Below, piece after piece: positions 1 through 5,615 of a DNA stretch of 5,615 nt. This DNA comes from an uncultured Faecalibacterium sp. (GTDB lineage Bacteria; Bacillota; Clostridia; Oscillospirales; Ruminococcaceae), in the NCBI GenBank assembly GCA_937917475.1, contig CALDNF010000237.1, positions 1-5,615 on the forward strand. The letters run 5' to 3'. The position numbers were made by a program, and so were the translations under genes. The notes under the pieces are model-generated. The model was not told the DNA's origin, did not search any database, and saw nothing but the letters and a program-made list of their open reading frames with translations. Each line of letters starts with the position of its first letter. Within the stretch, counting starts at the first letter, position 1.

Positions 1-4
1 GCTG

Positions 5-83
5 GGGTGGGACCCTGTTGCCGAAGGCAATAGGGCGGGCGATGGAATGGCCCGACTCGTGTCCGAGGAGGAAGCTCCCAACC
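5..83 (+). other. Candidate structured RNA or leader upstream of the histidine kinase
   Basis: No reading frame here gives a recognisable protein end; in particular there is no response-regulator C-terminus of the GVGY type. By eye the segment folds compactly. The first hairpin is CCCTGTTGCC (13-22) against GGCAATAGGG (26-35), with a GAA loop and one G-T wobble. The second is CGGGC (36-40) against GCCCG (50-54). The third is CTCG (56-59) against CGAG (64-67). Bases 5-12 can pair with 76-83 with one G-A mismatch, closing a four-way junction. No U-tract follows, so it is not an intrinsic terminator. I do not recognise an RNA family. GC-rich sequence pairs easily by chance, so this is a weak call. 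Confidence 0.25.
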
Positions 84-128
84 GACTGGTGAGCAGTTTA
101 ATATTGACAGGAAAGGAGAGAGGATGCT

Positions 129-1550
129 ATGCGGAGCGGGATCACCCGCCGGTGGCTGCGGGGCAGCCTGCTGATCACGGTGCTGCTGGTGCTGGTAGTA
201 GAAGCGATGTTCCTTTACAGCTCTACCCGCAGTTACTACAACGGCGTACAGCAGACCATGTACCGGCGGTTTTCGTCCATCACCGGTCAGCTCAAAATGT
301 ACACCGGCGATACAGCCCAAAGTACAGCGGCCAGCCGAAGCCTTGCGCTGCGCCGGATGGTGGAGCAGTTTGCAGACAAGGACCGGTATGAGTTCATGCT
401 ACTGGACAGTTACGGCGGTGTGATCGCTTCTTCCAGCGGCACCGATGCGGAAGGCATCGTGGTGGAGGACGATTTTGACCGGGCGCAGGATGCAGCCGAC
501 GGCATGGGGGTGGCGGTCTATCGGACGGCCACCGGAGAGCGGGTCATGGCGGTCTGCTGTCTGGTGCCCTACTCGGCAGAGGATGTGGCGGCAATGCGGC
601 TGGTCACCAGTTTGTCGCTGGTGGAGGCGCAGCTGCGGCAGGCCCTTTTCGTCAGCCTCGTGGTAGGCATTGCAATCTTGAGTTTCTCTATCCTGTCGGG
701 CGTGTTTTTCATCCGGAGCATCGTGGTGCCTCTGGGGCAGGTGGAGCGGATCGCCGCCGACATTGCCCGGGGCGAGCTGGACGTCCGCCTGCCGGTCAAG
801 GGGGATTCCCGGGACGAAGTAGACCGGCTGCGGCGCAGCATCAATCAGATGGCGGAAGGTCTGGAAGAGACGGAGAAGATGAAAAATGAGTTCATCAGCT
901 CGGTATCCCATGAGCTGCGCACTCCCCTGACCTCGATCCGGGGCTGGGTGGAGACTTTGCAGACACTGGATGATCCGTCGGATGAAAACTACCGCAAGGG
1001 TCTTTCGATCATCCGAGGCGAGACCGCTCGCCTTTATAATATGGTGGAGGAACTGCTGGATTTCAGCCGTCTGCAGAACGGACGGCTCAAGATGAACAGC
1101 CGGCCGTTGGATCTGGTAGCAGAGCTGACCGATGCGGTGCTCTTCTGTGAGCCTCGTATCCAGCGGGAGGGACTGGTGCTCTCCTACGCTGAACCGGAAG
1201 AGATGATTCCGGTCTATGCGGACCCGGACCGGCTGCGGCAGGTGTTCATTAATATTCTGGATAATGCCATCAAGTATTCAGCTCCCGGCGGACGGATCAC
1301 CGTCAAACTGTGGCAGGGCGAGTACAAGGCCTTTATTGAGATCATCGATCAGGGCCGGGGCATCCCACCGGAGGATCTGGAAAACGTCAAGACAAAATTT
1401 TATAAGGGAAGCAACTCAGTGCGGGGCAGCGGCATTGGCCTTGCACTGGTGGATTCCATCATGACAGCGTTGGATGGCACCCTTGATATCAAGAGCACGC
1501 TGGGCCGGGGCACGGTAGTGACTCTGGGCCTGCCGCTGTACCACCGCTGA
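129..1550 (+). CDS. Membrane-bound sensor histidine kinase (HAMP, HisKA, HATPase_c)
   Basis: This 473-residue two-component sensor kinase would autophosphorylate on histidine and pass the phosphate to a response regulator, which is not in the window. Membrane segments are visible at about residues 13-30 and 173-195. They flank an extracytoplasmic sensor region of about 140 residues that I cannot assign to a family. A HAMP linker follows (about 196-248). The dimerisation/phosphoacceptor H-box contains SHELRTPL, with H261 as the phosphorylated residue. The ATP-binding domain shows the N-box (N375, N379), the G1 box DQGRG (407-411), an F-box-like KFYKGSN (423-429) and the G2 box GSGIG (433-437). 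The ATP lid between F and G2 boxes is short. All catalytic motifs are intact. The start is supported by AAGGAG at 113-118, 10 bases before ATG. The gene is closely followed by the DUF1385 gene. The stimulus and cognate regulator are unknown. Confidence 0.95.
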   Translation: MRSGITRRWLRGSLLITVLLVLVVEAMFLYSSTRSYYNGVQQTMYRRFSSITGQLKMYTGDTAQSTAASRSLALRRMVEQFADKDRYEFMLLDSYGGVIASSSGTDAEGIVVEDDFDRAQDAADGMGVAVYRTATGERVMAVCCLVPYSAEDVAAMRLVTSLSLVEAQLRQALFVSLVVGIAILSFSILSGVFFIRSIVVPLGQVERIAADIARGELDVRLPVKGDSRDEVDRLRRSINQMAEGLEETEKMKNEFISSVSHELRTPLTSIRGWVETLQTLDDPSDENYRKGLSIIRGETARLYNMVEELLDFSRLQNGRLKMNSRPLDLVAELTDAVLFCEPRIQREGLVLSYAEPEEMIPVYADPDRLRQVFINILDNAIKYSAPGGRITVKLWQGEYKAFIEIIDQGRGIPPEDLENVKTKFYKGSNSVRGSGIGLALVDSIMTALDGTLDIKSTLGRGTVVTLGLPLYHR

Positions 1551-1563
1551 AAAGGAGAACCGA

Positions 1564-2511
1564 ATGAATCATCCCAAAACCGAACGCTTTAAGACCAGTG
1601 TGGGCGGACAGGCCCTGATGGAAGGCATTATGATGCGGGGCCCGAAGCTTATCTGCTGTGCGGTGCGCAAGCCGGACGGAACCATTGAGACCAAGACAGA
1701 GCCCACCCCGGTACACGGCATCTGGACAAAGATCCCGCTGGTGCGGGGAGCCATCTCCATGATCGAAAGCCTTATCATGGGATACCGGTACATGATGTAC
1801 TCGGCGCAGGTGAGCATGGGCGATGACTACGACCCGGAGGAAGAGGAGACCGCCTTTGAAAAATGGGTGGGCGACCATCTGGGCAAGAAGGCCGAGGATG
1901 CACTTCTGGTGCTAGCGGCGGTGCTGGGCGGCTTGTTTGCCATCCTGCTGTTCACCGTTCTGCCCACGGTGCTGGTAGGCGGGCTGAACCATCTGGTCCC
2001 GCTGGGCCGCTGGGGCAAGGTGGTGCTGGAAGCGGTACTCAAGGTGGCGATCTTCCTGACCTATATGGTGGCGATCTCCAAAATGAAGGAGATCCACCGG
2101 GTGTTTGAGTACCACGGTGCAGAGCACAAGACCATTGCCTGCTACGAGGCGGGGGACGAACTGACCGTGGAAAATGTCCGGAAGTATACCCGGTTCCATC
2201 CCCGGTGCGGTACCAGCTTCTTGATTCTGGTGGTCATCGTCAGTGTATTCCTGTACAGCGTGCTGCCCTGGAGCAGCACCGGGCTGCGGGTGCTGTTCAA
2301 GCTGCTGCTTCTGCCGCTGGTCATGGGCATCAGCTACGAGCTGCTGAAATGGTGCGGACGGTCGGACAACATCGCCACCCGGATCATCCGTCAGCCCGGC
2401 ATCTGGGTGCAGCATCTCACGGTGTTTGAGCCGGATGACAGCATGATCGAAGTTGCCATTGCGGCGGTCACGCCGGTGCTGCCGGAGAATCCGGAGGACG
2501 GAAAATGGTAA
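1564..2511 (+). CDS. DUF1385 (YqhQ-type) integral membrane protein
   Basis: This 315-residue protein belongs to the DUF1385 family, widespread in Bacillota and of unknown biochemical function; Bacillus YqhQ is a member. Family hallmarks are visible: GGQALMEGIMMRG near the N-terminus (14-26), FEYHGAEHKT (181-190), FHPRCGTSF (211-219) and QPGIWVQHLT (277-286). Hydrophobic segments at about 113-139, 152-172, 217-236 and 241-257 suggest four membrane spans. The conserved His/Glu/Cys motifs lie between spans 2 and 3 and could bind a metal or form an active site, but that is inference. The length appears full. AAAGGAG at 1551-1557 directly follows the kinase stop and lies 6 bases before ATG, so the start is well supported. 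The 13-base gap to the kinase and the 7-base overlap with prmC indicate one operon. DUF1385 next to prmC is a familiar clostridial arrangement. Confidence 0.93.
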   Translation: MNHPKTERFKTSVGGQALMEGIMMRGPKLICCAVRKPDGTIETKTEPTPVHGIWTKIPLVRGAISMIESLIMGYRYMMYSAQVSMGDDYDPEEEETAFEKWVGDHLGKKAEDALLVLAAVLGGLFAILLFTVLPTVLVGGLNHLVPLGRWGKVVLEAVLKVAIFLTYMVAISKMKEIHRVFEYHGAEHKTIACYEAGDELTVENVRKYTRFHPRCGTSFLILVVIVSVFLYSVLPWSSTGLRVLFKLLLLPLVMGISYELLKWCGRSDNIATRIIRQPGIWVQHLTVFEPDDSMIEVAIAAVTPVLPENPEDGKW

Positions 2512-3362
2512 GCGCAGGGAAGACACCCCGGGAAGCTCTGCGGGAGGTGACGGCACGCCTGACCGAAGCCGGATGCCCCGATGCAGCCTTTGACGCCGGG
2601 GAACTGCTGCGGCTGGTGACCGGACAGGACCCGAGGCTGTCGGAAGCTCCGCTGACCGGGGTGCAGGCGGCCCGGCTGGAAGAGCTGACGGCCCGGCGTG
2701 CCGCCCGGGAACCGCTGCAATATCTCTGCGGCCGCTGGCCGTTTCTGGACTTTGAGCTGGCCGTAGGGCCGGGGGTGCTCTGCCCCCGGGCCGACACGGA
2801 GGTGGTGGCGGAAGCTGCTGCCGGGATGCTGGCCGGAGTGGAAAAGCCCAAGGTGCTGGACCTCTGTGCCGGGACCGGTTGTCTCGGAATGGGGGTCAAA
2901 CGCTTCTGCCCGGCGGCAGAGGTGACGAGTCTGGAAAAGAGCCCGGATGCGTTCCGATATCTGGAACAAAACGCCCGGACACCGGGGCTGGAAGTACAGC
3001 CGATGGCGGGAGACCTGTTTACCTACTGGCAGACCCTGCCGGAGGGACAGCTGGATCTTATCGTGTCCAATCCGCCCTATCTGACCGCTGCCGAGATGGG
3101 CGAATTGCAGCCCGAGATGGCCCGGGAACCTGCCATGGCTCTGGAAGCCGGGGAGGATGGTCTGGTATTTTACCGGGCCATTGCGGAACACTACCGCAGA
3201 GCTCTGCGCCCCGGCGGGGCACTGGCCTTGGAGATCGGCTGGCAGCAGCGTGAGGCCGTGACCGCCCTTCTGGCGGAAAAGGGGTGGACAGATATCCAGT
3301 GCCGGAAGGATTTTGGCGGCAATGATCGGGCGATTCTGGCACGGAATGGACAAGATGCCTGA
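2505..3362 (+). CDS. prmC: Peptide chain release factor N5-glutamine methyltransferase PrmC
   Basis: PrmC uses S-adenosylmethionine to methylate the glutamine of the GGQ motif in release factors RF1 and RF2 in the cytoplasm, which improves translation termination. The 285-residue length is typical. The N-terminal helical release-factor-binding part (about 1-85) ends in PLQYLCGRWPF (70-80), matching the usual PLQYI.G..F signature, and is followed by the family-like PRADTE (94-99). The SAM-binding loop is DLCAGTGCLG (119-128), an acceptable variant of the common DLGTGSG. The catalytic NPPY is at 189-192, and the C-terminal KDFGGNDR (268-275) is also family-like. GGAGG at 2493-2497 lies 7 bases before ATG, inside the end of the DUF1385 gene, and the overlap suggests translational coupling. 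prfA, the usual partner, does not follow; recA does. No intrinsic terminator is visible after the stop. Confidence 0.96.
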   Translation: MVSAGKTPREALREVTARLTEAGCPDAAFDAGELLRLVTGQDPRLSEAPLTGVQAARLEELTARRAAREPLQYLCGRWPFLDFELAVGPGVLCPRADTEVVAEAAAGMLAGVEKPKVLDLCAGTGCLGMGVKRFCPAAEVTSLEKSPDAFRYLEQNARTPGLEVQPMAGDLFTYWQTLPEGQLDLIVSNPPYLTAAEMGELQPEMAREPAMALEAGEDGLVFYRAIAEHYRRALRPGGALALEIGWQQREAVTALLAEKGWTDIQCRKDFGGNDRAILARNGQDA

Positions 3363-3395
3363 GAGATTGCAACCAAAAAGATTTTGAAAATGCAA

Positions 3396-3410
3396 ACAAC
3401 TTCTCGTTGT
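3396..3410. promoter_or_regulatory. Inverted repeat overlapping the recA -35 box
   Basis: ACAAC (3396-3400) and GTTGT (3406-3410) form a perfect 5-base inverted repeat with a 5-base spacer. Its right arm covers the first four bases of the proposed -35 hexamer. The site could bind a repressor, but the arms are short. It does not match the Bacillus LexA consensus CGAAC-N4-GTTCG, because the spacer is 5 and the arm lacks the GAAC order. Function is inferred from position only. Confidence 0.3.
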
Positions 3411-3434
3411 AAATTCTGGAATTTGTGATATACT
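3407..3434 (+). promoter_or_regulatory. SigA-type promoter of recA-recX(-rimO)
   Basis: The -35 box TTGTAA (3407-3412) matches 4 of 6 consensus bases. It is separated by 16 bases from the -10 box TATACT (3429-3434, 5 of 6), which has an upstream TG extension (TGA-TATACT). The region is clearly AT-rich against a GC-rich surrounding, as expected of a promoter island. Transcription would begin near 3441, giving a 5' leader of about 75 bases before recA. It is the only strong promoter-like signal I found in the window. Confidence 0.7.
3411..3424. promoter_or_regulatory. Candidate operator: 14-base palindrome between -35 and -10 of recA
   Basis: AAATTC-TG-GAATTT is a perfect inverted repeat with 6-base arms and a 2-base centre. 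It fills most of the spacer between the -35 and -10 boxes, so a bound dimeric protein would block RNA polymerase. This position is typical of repressor operators, and recA is normally under SOS control by LexA. The sequence is not the known Gram-positive LexA box, so the regulator is unknown. AT-rich spacers can give palindromes by chance. Confidence 0.4.
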
Positions 3435-3463
3435 ATTAGGGAAGAGAAAATGAAACCCTCTGC

Positions 3464-3488
3464 GCCTGCCCGGATGCAGGCTGCCGGG
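3464..3488 (+). other. Hairpin(s) in the recA 5' leader
   Basis: GCCTGC (3464-3469) pairs with GCAGGC (3476-3481) around a 6-base loop. An alternative stem pairs CCCGG (3469-3473) with CCGGG (3484-3488) around a 10-base loop. The two share bases and exclude each other. They lie 10 or more bases upstream of the recA Shine-Dalgarno sequence and do not cover it. No U-run follows, so neither is a terminator. A role in leader stability or translation is only a possibility. Confidence 0.35.
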
Positions 3489-3498
3489 AATTGCAAAC

Positions 3499-3505
3499 AA
3501 AGGAG
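3499..3505 (+). promoter_or_regulatory. Ribosome binding site fixing the recA start
   Basis: AAAGGAG lies 9 bases before the ATG at 3515. This settles the start: a longer in-frame reading from TTG at 3491 would place the site inside the coding sequence and leave that TTG without its own ribosome binding site. Confidence 0.85.
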
Positions 3506-3514
3506 CAACACGCT

Positions 3515-4699
3515 ATGGCAAAAAATCAGAACAACACGGTCGTACCGGCCACGCAAAAGACCGAACCGGGCGCAAAAAAAGATGCGCTGGCTACGGCTCT
3601 GGCACAGATCGAAAAGCAGTTCGGCAAGGGTGCCATCATGAAGCTGGGCGACAACACCGCCATGCAGGTGGATGCCATCTCTACCGGCAGTCTGGGGCTG
3701 GACCTTGCGCTGGGCGTGGGCGGTGTGCCCAGAGGCCGTATCATCGAAGTATTTGGACCGGAGTCCAGCGGTAAGACCACACTGGCCCTGCACATTCTGG
3801 CTGAGGCTCAGAAGAAGGGCGGCGAGGCGGCCTTCATCGATGTAGAACACGCACTGGACCCGGCCTATGCCGAGGCTCTGGGTGTGGACATCAACAACCT
3901 GCTGGTCAGCCAGCCGGATACCGGTGAGCAGGCCATGGAAATCTGCGAGGCTCTGGTCCGTTCCGGTGCCATCGACGCCATCGTAGTGGACTCGGTTGCC
4001 GCCATGGTGCCCCGGGCCGAGATCGAGGGTGAGATGGGCGACAGCCATGTGGGCCTGCAGGCCCGTCTGATGAGTCAGGCCATGCGGAAGCTGACCAGCG
4101 TCATCGGCAAGACCAACACGGTATGTGTCTTTATCAACCAGCTGCGTGAAAAAGTGGGTGTAGTCTACGGCAACCCGGAGGTCACCACCGGCGGCCGTGC
4201 CCTGAAGTATTATTCCTCGGTCCGTATCGATATCCGCCGTGTGGAGGGCCTGAAGGATTCTTCCGGCCAGTTCATCGGCAACCACACCCGCGCCAAGATC
4301 GTCAAGAACAAGGTGGCTCCTCCCTTCCGTGAGGCGGAGTTCGACATCATGTTCGGCGAAGGCATCTCCAAGATGAGCGAGCTGCTGGATGTGGGTGTGA
4401 AGCTGGGCATCGTCCAGAAGAGCGGCGCATGGTTCAACTATGGCGACGTCCGTCTGGGTCAGGGCCGGGACAACGCCAAGCAGTTCCTCAAGGATAACCC
4501 GGAGATCGCCAACGACATCGAGGGCCAGATCCGCGCCAATGCCGATAAGCTCTATGCCACCCGCCGCCCGGTGAGCAAGCCCGCCCCTGCCGTGGCTCCG
4601 GTGGAAAAGGCAGGCGAAGCCGCTCCGGCCAAGGAGCCTGTGGTCAAGGCTCCCACCCGCAGCAGCGAGAGTGAGCTGGATATCATGGTGGAAGACTGA
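3515..4699 (+). CDS. recA: Recombinase RecA
   Basis: RecA forms ATP-dependent filaments on single-stranded DNA, carries out homologous pairing and strand exchange, and stimulates LexA self-cleavage in the SOS response. The 394-residue product is complete. Walker A GPESSGKT is at 81-88, the catalytic glutamate is E111 in DVEHALDP, and the Walker B aspartate is D159 in VVDS. Loop L1 lies around GEMGDSHVG (172-180) and loop L2 spans about 208-235, from NQLREK to KYYSS. Residues 1-22 form a polar N-terminal extension about 15 residues longer than in E. coli. The C-terminal region after about 350 is a low-complexity Ala/Pro/Lys/Val linker ending in an acidic tail ([11 protein letters not shown]), as expected for the autoregulatory C-terminus. 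It has its own promoter and a strong ribosome binding site. Its TGA overlaps the recX start. Confidence 0.99.
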   Translation: MAKNQNNTVVPATQKTEPGAKKDALATALAQIEKQFGKGAIMKLGDNTAMQVDAISTGSLGLDLALGVGGVPRGRIIEVFGPESSGKTTLALHILAEAQKKGGEAAFIDVEHALDPAYAEALGVDINNLLVSQPDTGEQAMEICEALVRSGAIDAIVVDSVAAMVPRAEIEGEMGDSHVGLQARLMSQAMRKLTSVIGKTNTVCVFINQLREKVGVVYGNPEVTTGGRALKYYSSVRIDIRRVEGLKDSSGQFIGNHTRAKIVKNKVAPPFREAEFDIMFGEGISKMSELLDVGVKLGIVQKSGAWFNYGDVRLGQGRDNAKQFLKDNPEIANDIEGQIRANADKLYATRRPVSKPAPAVAPVEKAGEAAPAKEPVVKAPTRSSESELDIMVED

Positions 4700-5211
4700 T
4701 GTCCTTTGGCTACAAAAAGCGCCGCCCGCTGACGGAAGAGGAAAAATCTTCTGATGTGGCCAAGGCCCGTGCCCGTGCATTGGAAACACTGGCCGCACAG
4801 GAGGTTTCCTCCGGCCAGCTGTATGAGCGGCTCTGCCGCCGCTTTACCGAGCAGGCTGCTGCTGAGGTAGTGGCCGAGATGGTCCAGCGGGAGTATGTCA
4901 ATGATGAACGCTATGCGGAGGCCCGGGCCAACAGCCTGCTGGCGGCCCGCAAAAGCCGCCGCGCTGCCGCGCAGAACCTGCGCCAGAAGGGTCTGAGTGC
5001 CCAACAGGTGGCAGCAGCATTGGATGTGGTCTATGCCCCGGACGAAACGGGGGAAAGCCCGGAACTTTCCGCCGCCGTGGCGCTGGTGGAAAGCCGCTAC
5101 CGCCAGAAGCTTGCCATTGGCCGGAGAGATCTGGTCGTGGCCGCCCTGCAGCGCCGGGGTTTTGCGTATGCCATCATTAAAGAAGCATTGAACCGTGTGG
5201 AAGAAGAGTAA
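4699..5211 (+). CDS. recX: Regulatory protein RecX
   Basis: RecX binds RecA filaments and modulates, usually inhibits, their extension and activity. The 170-residue protein has the three-repeat helical RecX architecture. The first unit is around ARALETLAAQEVSSGQLYERL (about 25-45). The second is around VVAEMVQREYVNDERYAEA (57-75), with the characteristic YVNDERYA match to the family's Y.DDERFA. RKSRRAAAQNLRQKG (84-98) follows. The last unit, near the C-terminus, has RRGFAYAIIKEAL (152-164). ATG shares its A with the recA stop codon (TGATG), and only a weak GGTGGA-like site precedes it. This suggests translation coupled to recA and lower output, which suits a RecA modulator. Sequence similarity within the family is low, but motifs and position together make the call strong. 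Confidence 0.93.
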   Translation: MSFGYKKRRPLTEEEKSSDVAKARARALETLAAQEVSSGQLYERLCRRFTEQAAAEVVAEMVQREYVNDERYAEARANSLLAARKSRRAAAQNLRQKGLSAQQVAAALDVVYAPDETGESPELSAAVALVESRYRQKLAIGRRDLVVAALQRRGFAYAIIKEALNRVEEE

Positions 5212-5230
5212 GAAAGAGAGTATATCCCGA

Positions 5231-5615
5231 ATGAAAATTGCGTGTATTTCCCTTGGCTGCCCCAAAAACCAGGTCGATCTGGACGGCATGGTGCATATCC
5301 TGCTGTCGGCAGGCCACGAGACTGTGGCCGACCTGGGCGAAGCCGATGTGATTTTGGTCAACACCTGCGGCTTTATTGAGAGCGCTAAGACCGAAGCCAT
5401 TGAAAATATCCTGGAGGCCTGCTCCTATAAGCAGGCAAACCCCAACCTGAAGGTCATCGTGACCGGCTGCCTGGCCGAGCGCTACCGCAGCCAGATCGAG
5501 GAAGAAATCCCCGAGGTGGATGCTGTGGTGGGCTGTGCCTCCAATAAGGCCATCGATTCCATCGTGGCACGCCTCTTCAACGGCGAGGATCATCTGGAGA
5601 GCTACGGCCTCAAGA
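5231..5615 (+). CDS. rimO: Ribosomal protein S12 methylthiotransferase RimO (5' part)
   Basis: RimO is a radical-SAM iron-sulfur enzyme that adds a methylthio group to a conserved aspartate of ribosomal protein S12. The 128 residues in the window cover the N-terminal UPF0004 domain. It opens with KIACISLGCPKNQVD, close to the family signature SLGCPKN, and NTCGFIE is at 44-50. Three cysteines that should ligate the auxiliary cluster are C10, C46 (NTCGF) and C80 (VTGCLAERY). The SLGCPKN and NTCGFI motifs favour RimO over the related tRNA enzyme MiaB. The radical-SAM CxxxCxxC motif and TRAM domain would lie beyond the window, so the gene is cut by the edge and not broken. The start follows recX by 19 bases; a modest AGAGAG purine stretch (5215-5220) is the only ribosome binding site. 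Probably co-transcribed with recA-recX. Confidence 0.93.
   Translation, partial: MKIACISLGCPKNQVDLDGMVHILLSAGHETVADLGEADVILVNTCGFIESAKTEAIENILEACSYKQANPNLKVIVTGCLAERYRSQIEEEIPEVDAVVGCASNKAIDSIVARLFNGEDHLESYGLK

Noticed and set aside
4..15. GGGTGGGACC resembling the T-box core GGGTGGNACC
   Set aside because: The complementary terminator arm and U-run expected after a T-box are absent, and the downstream gene is a kinase, not an amino-acid-related gene. The upstream antiterminator region is outside the window, so the match is probably chance.
104..109. Perfect TTGACA -35 hexamer before the kinase
   Set aside because: At 16-18 bases spacing the -10 position falls on the start codon region (TATGCG or similar), a poor match that would start transcription inside the gene. 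TTTAAT at 97-102 likewise has no -35 partner.
47..391. 114-codon frame overlapping the 5' end of the kinase gene
   Set aside because: It overlaps the well-supported kinase start with no ribosome binding site, and its product resembles no family I know.
3363..3400. Terminator after prmC
   Set aside because: There are A- and T-rich runs but no GC-rich stem followed by a U-tract, so no intrinsic terminator can be supported.
3491..3514. In-frame TTG extension of recA adding 8 residues (MQTKEQHA)
   Set aside because: The Shine-Dalgarno AAAGGAG (3499-3505) lies inside this stretch and is correctly spaced for ATG at 3515; the TTG has no ribosome binding site of its own.
3450..3641. Possible 63-residue upstream ORF overlapping the recA start in another frame
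   Set aside because: It starts only about 9 bases after the predicted transcription start, has a weak ribosome binding site, and its basic, Arg-rich product is what the out-of-frame recA sequence would give.
3191..4798. Long open frame of 535 codons on the minus strand opposite recA
   Set aside because: It is a shadow of recA codon use in a GC-rich genome: the product is rich in His, Leu and Gln without recognisable domains, and recA is certain. The same holds for minus-strand frames at 2391-3500 and 4552-5400.

Overview
This window looks like an ordinary core-chromosome segment of a GC-rich member of the Bacillota, class Clostridia, most likely an Oscillospiraceae gut bacterium of the Faecalibacterium/Gemmiger type. 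That rests on the RecA, RimO and DUF1385 protein sequences, strong AAGGAG-type Shine-Dalgarno sites, GC-rich third codon positions and a low-GC promoter island. The assignment is an inference from protein style, because no database search was possible. All genes lie on the + strand and nothing looks like a mobile element, CRISPR array, tRNA or rRNA.

Layout. Bases 1-128 hold no convincing coding end of an upstream gene. They can be folded by hand into a compact multi-hairpin structure just before a sensor histidine kinase gene (129-1550). The kinase is followed after 13 bases by a DUF1385 (YqhQ-type) membrane protein gene (1564-2511). That gene overlaps by 7 bases with prmC (2505-3362), the release-factor glutamine methyltransferase gene. 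These three are tightly packed and probably co-transcribed.

An AT-rich gap of about 150 bases follows, with no obvious terminator. It carries a sigma-70/SigA-type promoter, two inverted repeats overlapping or lying inside the promoter, and a short 5' leader. Next come recA (3515-4699), recX (4699-5211, sharing one base with the recA stop) and the 5' part of rimO (5231 to beyond the window edge), which form a second probable operon.

Functionally the window joins an envelope/signalling block (kinase and DUF1385 protein), two enzymes that modify the translation apparatus (PrmC on release factors, RimO on ribosomal protein S12) and a recombination pair (RecA and its modulator RecX). I see no new multi-gene system. 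The points most worth a second look are the palindrome placed exactly between the -35 and -10 boxes of recA, where no canonical LexA box is visible, and the possible structured RNA upstream of the kinase.
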